A DNA stretch of 64,000 nucleotides from Corynebacterium minutissimum (GTDB lineage Bacteria > Actinomycetota > Actinomycetes > Mycobacteriales > Mycobacteriaceae), in contig NZ_CP069533.1 of the NCBI RefSeq assembly GCF_016889765.1, forward strand, positions 930,001-994,000. The letters run 5' to 3'. Position numbers and translations under genes: made by a program. Below the pieces are notes generated by a model that ran no database searches, had not been told where the DNA came from, and saw nothing but the letters and a program-made list of their open reading frames with translations. This document shows positions 1 to 8,370 of the stretch, one piece after another (the stretch's first letter is position 1; every line of letters begins with the position of its first letter).

Positions 1-1637
1 ACAGCCTTGACGGCCTCGTCCTGACCAATGATGCGCTTGTGCAGCTCCTCCTCCATATTAAGGAGGCGGTTGGATTCCTTCTCCGTGAGCTTGAGAACCG
101 GGATGCCAGTCCAGTGGGCCAGGACCTCAGCGATCTGTTCCTCGCCGACCTCGGCGATTTCTTCCAAATCACCGGAGCGCCACTGCTTTTCCTTCTCCGC
201 GCGCTCTTCACCGAGCTTGCGCTCCTGATCGCGCAGGCCTGCGGCCTTCTCGAAGTCCTGCGCATCAATTGCGGCTTCCTTTTCCTTGCGGACCTCGGCA
301 ATGCGGTCATCGACCTCACGCAGGCCTTCCGGAGCGGTCATGCGCTTGATACGCATGCGAGCGCCAGCCTCATCGAGAAGGTCAACGGCTTTATCCGGCA
401 GGAAGCGGTCATTGATGTAGCGGTCAGACAAGGAGGCCGCAGCCTTGAGGGCCTCATCGGTGTAGGACACGCGGTGGTGCGCCTCGTACTTATCGCGCAG
501 GCCCTTAAGAATCAGAATGGTGTCATCGAGGGACGGTTCTTCGACCTTGACCGGCTGGAAGCGGCGCTCGAGAGCAGCGTCCTTCTCAATATGCTTGCGG
601 TACTCATCCAGGGTGGTTGCACCAATGGTCTGGAGCTCACCACGAGCCAGCTTCGGCTTCAGCAAGGAAGCAGCATCGATGGCGCCCTCGGCGGCACCAG
701 CGCCCACCAGGGTGTGGATCTCATCGATGAAGAGGATGATGTCACCGCGCTGGTTAATTTCCTTGAGAACCTTCTTCAGGCGTTCCTCAAAGTCACCACG
801 GTAGCGGGAACCGGCCACCAGGGAGCCCAGGTCCAGCGAGTACAGCTGCTTATCCTTGAGAGTCTCCGGGACTTTGCCGTTGACAATGTCGAGGGCCAAG
901 CCCTCGACCACGGCGGTCTTACCCACACCGGGCTCACCGATGAGCACCGGGTTGTTCTTGGTACGGCGGGAGAGCACCTGCATGATGCGCTCCACCTCAG
1001 ACTCACGGCCCACCACGGGATCCAGCTTGCCGTCCTTAGCTGCCTGGGTTAGGTTGCGGCCAAACTGGTCAAGCACCAGGGAGTTGGAACGCTCACCGGC
1101 GCCGCCGGAACCGCCACGACCACCCTGGCCAGCGCCGGCCCCAGCGCCCACCGGACCAGGACCGCCCTGGGACGTGCCGCCACCATCGCCTTCGCCGCCC
1201 TCATAACCGGAGAGCAGCTGGATAACCTGCTGGCGCACGCGCGGCAAGTCCGCGCCCAGCTTGGTCAGCACCTGGGCTGCCACGCCATCGCCTTCACGAA
1301 TGAGGCCGAGGAGCAGGAACTCGGTGCCAATGTACTTGTGGCCCATTTGCAGGCCCTCGCGCAGGGAAAGCTCCAAGACCTTCTTGGCGCGCGGGGTAAA
1401 CGGAATGTGGCCAGTGTGCGGCTGGGAGCCCTGACCAATAATCTCCTCCACCTCACGGCGGACGTCCTCCAGCGAGATGCCCATGGATTCCAGGGCCTTG
1501 GCGGCAACGCCTTCACCCTCGTGAATGAGACCCAGGAGGATGTGCTCGGTGCCGATGTAATTGTGGTTGAGCATGCGTGCTTCTTCCTGCGCCAAAACGA
1601 TGACGCGGCGAGCACGGTCTGTAAACCTCTCGAACAT
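1..1637 (-). CDS. clpC: ATP-dependent Clp protease ATPase subunit ClpC (3' end beyond window)
   Basis: Hsp100 unfoldase that feeds substrates to ClpP1P2 in the cytoplasm. About 545 residues are present, against 850-925 for the family, so the second AAA domain lies outside the window. Seen in order: an N-terminal double Clp-N repeat (two IGTEHILLGL-like segments, residues about 28-37 and 103-112), a Gly-rich linker at about 150-180, Walker A GEPGVGKT at about 230, Walker B ILFIDEIHT at about 300, and a UVR/coiled-coil stretch (DFEKAAGLRDQE) at about 440-470. The ATG start follows AAGGTAAGAGGTC, a usable ribosome site. A ClgR-like box lies 116 bp upstream. Clp-N plus UVR separates it from ClpB. 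Identity is secure. Confidence 0.97.
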   Translation of the reverse strand, partial: MFERFTDRARRVIVLAQEEARMLNHNYIGTEHILLGLIHEGEGVAAKALESMGISLEDVRREVEEIIGQGSQPHTGHIPFTPRAKKVLELSLREGLQMGHKYIGTEFLLLGLIREGDGVAAQVLTKLGADLPRVRQQVIQLLSGYEGGEGDGGGTSQGGPGPVGAGAGAGQGGRGGSGGAGERSNSLVLDQFGRNLTQAAKDGKLDPVVGRESEVERIMQVLSRRTKNNPVLIGEPGVGKTAVVEGLALDIVNGKVPETLKDKQLYSLDLGSLVAGSRYRGDFEERLKKVLKEINQRGDIILFIDEIHTLVGAGAAEGAIDAASLLKPKLARGELQTIGATTLDEYRKHIEKDAALERRFQPVKVEEPSLDDTILILKGLRDKYEAHHRVSYTDEALKAAASLSDRYINDRFLPDKAVDLLDEAGARMRIKRMTAPEGLREVDDRIAEVRKEKEAAIDAQDFEKAAGLRDQERKLGEERAEKEKQWRSGDLEEIAEVGEEQIAEVLAHWTGIPVLKLTEKESNRLLNMEEELHKRIIGQDEAVKA

Positions 1638-2152
1638 GACCTCTTACCTTTCGCTGTTAATGTGTCATCCACTCTAACGCGCGGGGCCGACACTCCATTC
1701 ACGATTTTTCTCCGCATCACCATCACACGCCCGTTTCCCCAGCTCACCACACTGTACGCCGGTAGCGAACAGGCCCACACGGCCGCACCCTACGCCTGCC
1801 GCCCCTGGGGAAATCTCCCCGCCACTAGGTTGGGCCCCACGATGCTTGTTAAAATAAGCGGCGCTGGTTCGGGAGACAGCGTGACGTTTGATTCCCGTTC
1901 CTTTCCTTATCACTCACGGCGTCGCCCCTCATTTCCCTATACCGGAGGTTTCGCTCCGTAAGTCTCTCTGCCCCATAAGGAACTCTCATGGTCAGCGAGC
2001 TGATGTCACCACAGACTCGCTCGCCCCGCCTCCTCAACGCACTCCCTATTGGCGAGGTGCTCTGCCCCTCTATAAACCTCCCACCGCAGGTCATGAAGTA
2101 CACTAACCTCCTAGTTAGCACTGTTGACACGTTGAGGGAGGAGCCAGTCACC
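1638..2152. other. 515-bp intergenic region between divergent clpC and the FHA gene
   Basis: No convincing gene. Besides the ClgR-like box it holds a possible plus-strand promoter, TTGGCG at 2049-2054 and TATAAA at 2071-2076 with a 16-bp spacer, about 77 bp before the FHA gene start, and a purine-rich ribosome site GAGGGAGGAG at 2134-2143. The middle part (about 1780-2040) shows nothing I recognise. Confidence 0.5.
1753..1770. promoter_or_regulatory. Candidate ClgR operator upstream of clpC
   Basis: The 18 bp TGTACGCCGGTAGCGAAC fit the corynebacterial ClgR consensus as I recall it (WNNWCGCYNANRGCGWWS) with one mismatch. ClgR is known to activate clpC and clpP1P2 in C. glutamicum, and the site lies 116 bp before the clpC start, a sensible place for an activator. 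The match is seen directly; the regulation is inferred. Confidence 0.6.
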
Positions 2153-2839
2153 ATGTCGCAGCCACAGCAGGGAGCCTTGCTTGTCGACGATCTTATTGGC
2201 CACTCGCAGCTTCTTAGCGTTACCGAGTCCGCCACCTTGGGCCGTCAGGGCGATATCCTCCTTGCCGCCGACGACCCAGCCATGCACCGCACATTCCTGC
2301 AGGTATGGTCCAACGGCGCCCAGTGGTTCCTCAAAAACATTGGCAGCTTCGTCGCCGCCACCATTCAGCCACCGGCCTCCTGCGGCTATGGCCGCACGGT
2401 GCTGAGTCCCGGCAGCATCGAAGTACTACACCCGGGAACATCAACGCTGTATTTCTCCACCGCCACGATGAGCTACGAATGCGAGCTTACCGTCATGCAA
2501 CCGCTACGGAGCCCTGAACCTAGCCTGCCACCGGATGGCCCATTCACAACCCACGTCTTTGAACCCAACGAGGAGCAGTGCCTCCTACTCAAGGCTCTGG
2601 CCCAACCTCTCATCGATGATCCCGCTGCTGAACCACGCGTGGTTGTGGGAACCCAGCGCGAGCTCGCCGAAACCTTGGAGTGGACCGAAAAGAAGGTTGA
2701 GCGCAAGATTCAAACTCTGGCGGAAACTCTGCAGAAGCTCGGCGTGCCTCAATTTCAGCCGGGGCAGAAGATTTCGTGGCGCATCGTCCTGGCGCAGTTC
2801 GCCGCGGCCCACCCCCAATACTATGCACACCTTTCATAA
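2153..2839 (+). CDS. FHA-like domain protein with C-terminal winged-helix-like domain
   Basis: 228 residues, first gene of a kinase-centred cluster. Residues about 20-125 look like a divergent forkhead-associated fold: LGRQGD near residue 28, then DDPAMHRTF where classical FHA domains have a Ser-Arg/His phosphothreonine-binding segment, then NIGSFVAA in place of the usual GSxNGT. Residues about 140-228 hold a helix-rich, charged segment (TQRELAETLEWTEKKVERK) resembling a winged helix, suggesting DNA or protein binding. A smaller paralogue of the FHA part lies at 8003-8344. An ATG with GAGGGAGGAG about 10 nt upstream was preferred to an in-frame extension from 1988 that lacks a ribosome site. 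Function is inferred: reading phospho-signals from the adjacent kinase. Confidence 0.75.
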   Translation: MSQPQQGALLVDDLIGHSQLLSVTESATLGRQGDILLAADDPAMHRTFLQVWSNGAQWFLKNIGSFVAATIQPPASCGYGRTVLSPGSIEVLHPGTSTLYFSTATMSYECELTVMQPLRSPEPSLPPDGPFTTHVFEPNEEQCLLLKALAQPLIDDPAAEPRVVVGTQRELAETLEWTEKKVERKIQTLAETLQKLGVPQFQPGQKISWRIVLAQFAAAHPQYYAHLS

Positions 2840-2942
2840 CAATTCAGTCATCATTTCTTGATTTGACCTTGGATTCCTGCGCAGTACTGGTACTCTTTGT
2901 CTGATTCTGTTTTCTCCACGCTGCAAGGATCTGTCCACTCTC

Positions 2943-3599
2943 ATGCTCTCCCCGTTCTCGCTGCGCACGCTGGCCGCTCTTGGCTTAGCACTCGTCACAC
3001 TGTCGGCGTGCGCCACGGACAAGGACACCGCTGAGGATGCGCCGAAGTTCACAGTCAACGGCACCACATCCCGGTCGGATGCGACGCCGACGGCGGCGGA
3101 GGCATCAAAAAGCGCAGAGCCTACCGGGCTACATCTGCGCCAAGCGGATGGTTCATTCCTTATTACCACCAAACAGCCAGGTCCAGGGCCGGTCGATGAA
3201 ATCACCGCAAATTACTCTGATCTGGAAGAATATGGCTTCGGAATGCTGCGTGCGGTGGTGGACAACTCCGGCTATGACGGCACCGTAAGTGGCTCGGCAC
3301 CCACCGGTGTGTTGCAGTGGGCTGTCGGCGGTGTGTTCGTTCTCAATGCCCAGGCGATGAACCTCAGCGACGACGAGGCAGACTTGGAGAATAACGCCGA
3401 ATGGCACGTTGCCCTGTTGGATGGCGAAGGGAATAATCATCTCGACGAAGCCACTCAGAGCACTGTGAGCTGTAATTTCGGCGTCTGCACATTGGCCGCA
3501 GCCCTTCAGGAAGCCGGCAGCTTCACCGCCGAAATCACCATCCGTCAGGCGGGCTATGAACCTTTCCTCATCCGTCAGCCCATCATCGTGGCGGCCTAG
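2943..3599 (+). CDS. Putative lipoprotein of the kinase cluster
   Basis: 218 residues. An N-terminal signal peptide ends in a lipobox LSAC (Cys about residue 22), followed by a low-complexity Asp/Thr/Ala linker and a domain of about 140 residues predicted to be beta-rich, with two close cysteines (SCNFGVC). It should be a membrane-anchored exported protein. The stop is two bases before the kinase ATG, so the two are almost certainly co-transcribed and translationally coupled; the lipoprotein may be a sensor or partner of the kinase ectodomain. No family recognised. The start is preceded by AAGGA 12 nt upstream. Confidence 0.75.
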   Translation: MLSPFSLRTLAALGLALVTLSACATDKDTAEDAPKFTVNGTTSRSDATPTAAEASKSAEPTGLHLRQADGSFLITTKQPGPGPVDEITANYSDLEEYGFGMLRAVVDNSGYDGTVSGSAPTGVLQWAVGGVFVLNAQAMNLSDDEADLENNAEWHVALLDGEGNNHLDEATQSTVSCNFGVCTLAAALQEAGSFTAEITIRQAGYEPFLIRQPIIVAA

Positions 3600-3601
3600 C
3601 A

Positions 3602-5101
3602 ATGAACGCGCAGCCCACCGCCTCCGGCCTACCTTTGGATCTTGAGCCTGCGCTCAGTGCCAAAGGCTATTCGCAATTCCATCAGATCGGCGCCGGCGGC
3701 ATGGGCACCATTGTTTTTGCCCGCAAGGAAAGCCTCGACCGCGAGGTGGCCATCAAGGTTATTGCCCAGCATGCGACTGGGGACGATGCGGAGGTCCGCC
3801 GCTTCATGGCGGAGATGCGCACGGTGGCAGCGCTGGATCACCCAGCTATCGTCCCCATCTACGACGGAGACATTACTCCTGGCGGCGTACCGTATTTCGT
3901 CATGAAGTTCCTGCGTGGGCCTAGTTTGGAGGCGCGCATCAACCGCCGGATCTTGGAGAATTCCAAGTTCACGGTGGAGCAGACCGTGCATCTGCTGACG
4001 CCCATCGCGCAAGCTCTGGATTATTTGGCGGCGCTTCCCTCCCCGGTCATTCACCGCGATGTCAAACCCGCGAACATCATCGCGGATAGTGATGCGAGTG
4101 ACGAAGGATGCACTGTCATGCTCGCGGATTTTGGCATCGCCATCAATGAGGACGCTACCCGGATGACCCGCGAGGGCCTGCGCGTTGGCACCGATGCATA
4201 CATGGCCCCAGAGCTCTACCCCACCCAGTTAGCGCAGGCCCCGCCGCAGCCCACGGCGGCCAGTGACCGCTACTCCCTGGCACTCATCGCGCTGGAAATG
4301 CTTACCTTGGTTAACTTACGTCGCGCTACGAGCCCGCAGCAGTGGGCTCACAGCCGCGTCATCCCGGAACTGACACCGCAGAACTTGGCGCTTGCCGACG
4401 GCCCCTCGGCACCCTCCCTCAACGCCTTCTTCGCCACCGCGCTCCACCCGGATCCGCAGCTGCGCTTTGCCACTTCCACCGAGATGATGGAAGCACTGGC
4501 CGCTGCAGCGGACACGGAAGGCCCTGTCACGGCACCGCAACCTTCCTCGCGGGGCACAGCACCATCCACCACGCCCGCCAACGCCGTTCCCGCACGCGCA
4601 GCCACCTCAGCGGGCGAGAATGCCGCGACTGCCCCCTCGCGACGTCGCTTCGCCCTTCTCGCCGCAGTTCTGGCGGGCATACTTCTTGTGACCAGTGTCG
4701 CCGGTGGCCTGGTTCTGGCTGGAACTGGCTGGGACGCCGAGGAGAAGGTCCTCGCCCAAGAGTTCCCACTGCTCTTCCCCGCACGCCCTGGCCGCGCGCC
4801 ATGGAAGGACATGAACTGCCGCGCCGCAGAGCCGGAGTCGGGCCAACGGGCCCGTATTATTTGCGAAAGCGATGACCTCATCTTCGTCGGTGCCGACTTT
4901 GGTACCGAGGACGACCGAGACGCTATCGTGCCGGACACCGTCGAGGAGCTTAGCAGTGAGGCCTGCACCATCACGTCTGCCGAAATCCCCGATCAGCCCG
5001 GCACGTGGGGAATCTACCCCACCGGAGTGTCCGCCCGTTTTGCCTTCGTTCTCGCAGGTCCCAATGCCGAAGAGGACCGCCTAAACCTGCCTGTGTGCTA
5101 G
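3602..5101 (+). CDS. Membrane Ser/Thr protein kinase with a cysteine-rich ectodomain
   Basis: 499 residues. A complete Hanks-type kinase domain occupies about residues 15-290: Gly loop GAGGMG, VAIK lysine near 51, HRDVKPANI catalytic loop near 150-158, DFG near 175, APE near 202. A Thr/Ala/Pro-rich linker leads to one membrane helix at about 347-375, then an exported domain of about 120 residues with four cysteines (DMNC...IIC...EAC...LPVC). It has no PASTA repeats (unlike PknB) and no rubredoxin/TPR (unlike PknG). The same four-cysteine ectodomain follows in the next gene. Likely senses an envelope signal and phosphorylates cytoplasmic partners, perhaps the FHA proteins of the cluster (inference). 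Confidence 0.9.
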   Translation: MNAQPTASGLPLDLEPALSAKGYSQFHQIGAGGMGTIVFARKESLDREVAIKVIAQHATGDDAEVRRFMAEMRTVAALDHPAIVPIYDGDITPGGVPYFVMKFLRGPSLEARINRRILENSKFTVEQTVHLLTPIAQALDYLAALPSPVIHRDVKPANIIADSDASDEGCTVMLADFGIAINEDATRMTREGLRVGTDAYMAPELYPTQLAQAPPQPTAASDRYSLALIALEMLTLVNLRRATSPQQWAHSRVIPELTPQNLALADGPSAPSLNAFFATALHPDPQLRFATSTEMMEALAAAADTEGPVTAPQPSSRGTAPSTTPANAVPARAATSAGENAATAPSRRRFALLAAVLAGILLVTSVAGGLVLAGTGWDAEEKVLAQEFPLLFPARPGRAPWKDMNCRAAEPESGQRARIICESDDLIFVGADFGTEDDRDAIVPDTVEELSSEACTITSAEIPDQPGTWGIYPTGVSARFAFVLAGPNAEEDRLNLPVC

Positions 5102-5197
5102 CGCTGTGCTTCTTCCTTGCGTTGCTACGTGGCAAGACGTGTTGTCCCTTACACTAAAAGACGTTCCACATCGTCCGCCTAAGGATCTCCTCTCATC

Positions 5198-6388
5198 GTG
5201 ACTACGCTTCCTGAATTCTTCACTACCCAGCACCAGCTGCGCGAACTCGCCGTCCTAGACCAGGGTGCCGGTTCCACGTTGTTCCTGGTTGAGGACCCCG
5301 CTCAGAATCAGCTCCTCGTGGAGTTGTTTTCCGCCGAGCACCGCGGCGTGCTGCGAGAAGCCGGCGTGGCCGGGCAGCTTCAGCACAGCGCCATCGCCCC
5401 CATCGTGGGAACCGGCACAACGACTAGCGGGCAAGAGTTCTTCGTACGCCGCTGTCTCCCGGGTGAACAGCTTTCGGACTACACCGGCTCCGGGGTAGGC
5501 GCACGGCATCTCTCCCGGGAAGAGGCTTTGGCCACGTTTGCCCCGCTGGCAGACGCCGTGGACTTTCTTTTGCAGCTTGACCGCGCCGGTTATGCCCTGC
5601 GCGCATTGAATCCACGGCGCATCATCTTAACCAGCAATCGCTCGACGGCGTTCCTCGCCACAGTCGGCCCCGAAGCGGCGTATACCCCGTCCCGGGCCTC
5701 CGCACAAGAGGTTATCGGGCGCCTCGCACAGCTGTTGTCTGCTGCGTATCCGGCTTTCCGCGCGAATGCGGCCTACCCTTCCGCCGCAGCCGTCCTCGAG
5801 GCTCTGCGCTCCCAGGGTTCCTACCACCAGGCACCCCCGACTGCGCCGCAGTCTGCCGTTCACCCAGCGCAGCAGCAGCCTGTCCAACAGCCGGCGCAGC
5901 AGCAGCCTGCGCAGCCCAAGAAGAAATCTTCCTCAAAACTCCTGCTAGGGCTCGGTACCGGCGTACTGGCCCTGCTGCTCATCGGTGGTCTTCTGTGGTT
6001 CTTCATCGGCCGCTCCTCGTGGTCAGAACAGGAGCAGGCGCTTGTCGACGCTCACCAGGGCCTCCTCAGCTCCGACCCCGGCGGCGAGGGCTTTGAGGGA
6101 GCAACCTGCGAATCCCGCTCGCCAGAGGACGGACAGGAAGCCAAAATCACCTGTACCGGTGATGGGGTGACGTACTCGGTGGCGAGTTATGGGGACGTCG
6201 AGAAGCGCGAAGCGGCCGGCCCAGCCCAAGGCGGACAGGAACTCTCCAACGGACAGTGCACGGTGCATAGCTACGATCTGTCCGATGCGGAGCCGTTGTA
6301 CTACATGGCCGCCGAAGACTCGGACAGTGCCGTACTGGTGTGGGGCGAGGACGCCGAAGAGACGCGCTTGCGCCTGCCACTGTGCTAG
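5198..6388 (+). CDS. Pseudokinase-like membrane protein paired with the kinase
   Basis: 396 residues, GTG start with AAGGA 12 nt upstream. Residues about 10-205 align in layout with a protein kinase fold, but the catalytic signatures are lost: VELF replaces VAIK, ALNPRRI stands where HRDxKPxN should be, and no DFG or APE is visible. A Gln/Pro-rich linker (QQQPVQQPAQQQ) precedes a single membrane helix at about 248-270. The ectodomain repeats the upstream kinase pattern: C-x14-C, a later C-T-V, and a terminal LRLPLC. It is probably a duplicated kinase turned regulator, able to pair with the active kinase outside or inside the cell. It lies 96 bp after the kinase gene, with possible own -10 TACACT at 5150-5155. 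Confidence 0.75.
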   Translation: MTTLPEFFTTQHQLRELAVLDQGAGSTLFLVEDPAQNQLLVELFSAEHRGVLREAGVAGQLQHSAIAPIVGTGTTTSGQEFFVRRCLPGEQLSDYTGSGVGARHLSREEALATFAPLADAVDFLLQLDRAGYALRALNPRRIILTSNRSTAFLATVGPEAAYTPSRASAQEVIGRLAQLLSAAYPAFRANAAYPSAAAVLEALRSQGSYHQAPPTAPQSAVHPAQQQPVQQPAQQQPAQPKKKSSSKLLLGLGTGVLALLLIGGLLWFFIGRSSWSEQEQALVDAHQGLLSSDPGGEGFEGATCESRSPEDGQEAKITCTGDGVTYSVASYGDVEKREAAGPAQGGQELSNGQCTVHSYDLSDAEPLYYMAAEDSDSAVLVWGEDAEETRLRLPLC

Positions 6389-6397
6389 TCCCCTCGG

Positions 6398-7798
6398 TTA
6401 GTCCACGCGCTTGAGCAGCGGTGCCAGCACCGCGATGACGATACCGGCAACGCCCGCAAAGAGGAAAGCCCAGTGCGTTCCCTGCGCTGTGGCGGCGGCA
6501 GGGCTTAAACCGGCCTCAGTACCCGCACTCGTGCCGCGGGTGAGAAAGACTACGAGGAAAGCTGTACCCATCGCGCCTGCCAACTGCTGGAACGTGTTCA
6601 TAATGGCGGAGCCATGAGAGTAGAGCTTCTCCGGAAGCGAGGACAGCGCGGTAGTCATCAGCGGGGTCATCATGAGGCACATGCCCAAGGAGAACAGCAC
6701 GTGCATGCCCACCACCATCCACAGCGTCGAGGACTCACCCAACGTGGCCATAAGCCACAGGCTCACCACCATAAACAGCGACCCTGGAATCATGAGCGGG
6801 CGCGGGCCCAAAGAGTCGAAGATGCGGCCCACAAAAGGTGAGAGAAAAGCCTGCAAAATACCGCCCGGCATGACTGCCAGGCCGGTGGCGAATGCCGTGG
6901 CGCCCAGGGTGGTCTGCAGGTAGATCGGCAAGACGGTCACCATGCCGAGCATGAGGCCGAAGGACACAAGCAGAATAATGACCGCCAGCGTGAAGTTGCG
7001 AACGTGGAATGGGCGCAAGTCCATCAGTGCGCGATCATCCAGGGCAAGGCGCCGCTGACGAAGGATGAAGACGATGAGCCCGACGGCTCCGATGACGCTC
7101 ACGGCAAACTCTACCCACGCACCACCATTGAGCATCTTCTCAATCGACGACAGTCCGTAGACCAGCCCGCCAAAAGCAACGGCGGATAGGAGCACGGAGA
7201 GTCCGTCCAGCGGCACGTCGCGGCTCTCGCCCACGTTACTCAAGCGCCACAGGCCCGCGACCAAGATGAGTGCCATGAGGGGAACCATGGCCCAGAAAAT
7301 GACATGCCAGGTATAGCGTTGAAGAATCGCGCCACCAACCGTCGGGCCCAAGGCAGGTGCCACCGAAATCACGACGGAAATAATCCCCATCACGGTTCCT
7401 CGGCGTTGCGGCGGGACCAGGGTCATGGCCACGGTCATGAGCGTCGGAATCATTAGCGCCGTGCCGCCCGCTTGGAGGACGCGACCGAAAAGAAGAATGA
7501 CAAAACTCGGCGCAAGTGCTGCCACCACCGTGCCGACAAGAAACAGGCCGGTCGACGCGAGGAAAATCTGGCGAGTGGTGAGCCTTTCGATGAGGAAACC
7601 TGTTGTCGGAATCACCACAGCCATGGTGAGCATAAAGCCGGTAAGCAGCCATTGCGCGCTGGTGGCAGGGATTCCGAAGTCCGCCATGATCGCTGGCAAC
7701 GCCACCGACAGCGACGTCTCATTGAGGATCATGACCATGGCCCCTAGCACGAGGATGCTGAGGTTGATAACGACCTTCGCAGGGATCTTAGCGGACAT
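6398..7798 (-). CDS. MFS transporter, DHA2 (EmrB/QacA-like) drug:H+ antiporter type
   Basis: 466 residues from the ATG chosen (MSAKIPAKVV); an in-frame ATG ten codons earlier is also possible. About 14 hydrophobic segments, a motif-A-like loop after TM2 (GFLIERLTTRQIF) and a motif-C-like GPTVGG in TM5 mark a proton-driven drug exporter. Substrate unknown. It is convergent with the pseudokinase gene, with only 9 bp between stops, and divergent from the small FHA gene, so it sits inside the kinase cluster on the opposite strand. Whether it belongs to the same system or is a passenger is unclear. Confidence 0.85.
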   Translation of the reverse strand: MSAKIPAKVVINLSILVLGAMVMILNETSLSVALPAIMADFGIPATSAQWLLTGFMLTMAVVIPTTGFLIERLTTRQIFLASTGLFLVGTVVAALAPSFVILLFGRVLQAGGTALMIPTLMTVAMTLVPPQRRGTVMGIISVVISVAPALGPTVGGAILQRYTWHVIFWAMVPLMALILVAGLWRLSNVGESRDVPLDGLSVLLSAVAFGGLVYGLSSIEKMLNGGAWVEFAVSVIGAVGLIVFILRQRRLALDDRALMDLRPFHVRNFTLAVIILLVSFGLMLGMVTVLPIYLQTTLGATAFATGLAVMPGGILQAFLSPFVGRIFDSLGPRPLMIPGSLFMVVSLWLMATLGESSTLWMVVGMHVLFSLGMCLMMTPLMTTALSSLPEKLYSHGSAIMNTFQQLAGAMGTAFLVVFLTRGTSAGTEAGLSPAAATAQGTHWAFLFAGVAGIVIAVLAPLLKRVD

Positions 7799-8002
7799 GC
7801 AGTAAGCAACACCTTTCCACAACCACACCGCCTCGCCACGGTGGCGGAGCGCAAAGGGAATAGAGTACTACTCGCTGTGCACGGGCGCCACACGGAGCGC
7901 AGCTACTGTGGCTTGGGTGACACTCCCCAGACTTTCAGCGAGCAGGTCGGTTGAGATGGCAGGGTAAACACCAACCTGCCTGCTAGAGAAAGGGCCCAAC
8001 GG

Positions 8003-8344
8003 ATGCAGCGGGAGCTCCACCTCATCAGCCCTGCCGGGAACAGCATCATCGTGCGTCCCGGGCAGCAGCTGGTGGCGGGCCGCGATGGTGACTTTCCCCT
8101 CGCCCCTGATGATGCCTCCATGCACCGCCACTTCCTCCGCTTTTGGCAGCAGGAAGATACGTGGATGGTGAGCAACGTGGGCAGTTTCCTCGCAGCCGAA
8201 CTCTCCTCCCCACGCAGCCGCACCAACGGACCCATCCGGCTCGTTCCGCAGAGCACCGCGGCCATCCCGGAGGGGACCTCAATGCTGTGCTTTACGACGC
8301 CCAGCGGATCCTACGAACTCACCGTGACGCGCAGCCAGCCCTAG
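8003..8344 (+). CDS. Small FHA-like protein
   Basis: 113 residues, essentially one divergent FHA-like domain. It is visibly paralogous to the FHA part of the protein at 2153-2839: GDFPLAPDDASMHRHF against GDILLAADDPAMHRTF, SNVGSFLAA against KNIGSFVAA, and GTSMLCF against GTSTLYF, but it lacks the C-terminal winged helix. An AGAAAGGG ribosome site lies about 10 nt before the ATG. It could read the same phosphosite as, or compete with, the larger paralogue (inference). Monocistronic between the divergent MFS gene and the convergent lipoprotein gene. Confidence 0.75.
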   Translation: MQRELHLISPAGNSIIVRPGQQLVAGRDGDFPLAPDDASMHRHFLRFWQQEDTWMVSNVGSFLAAELSSPRSRTNGPIRLVPQSTAAIPEGTSMLCFTTPSGSYELTVTRSQP

Positions 8345-8370
8345 GCTGCACTCATAGAGTGTGCGCGGGT

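Noticed and set aside
39..1052. Long plus-strand open frame of 337 codons
   Set aside because: It is exactly antisense to the well-conserved clpC coding sequence and encodes no recognisable domain.
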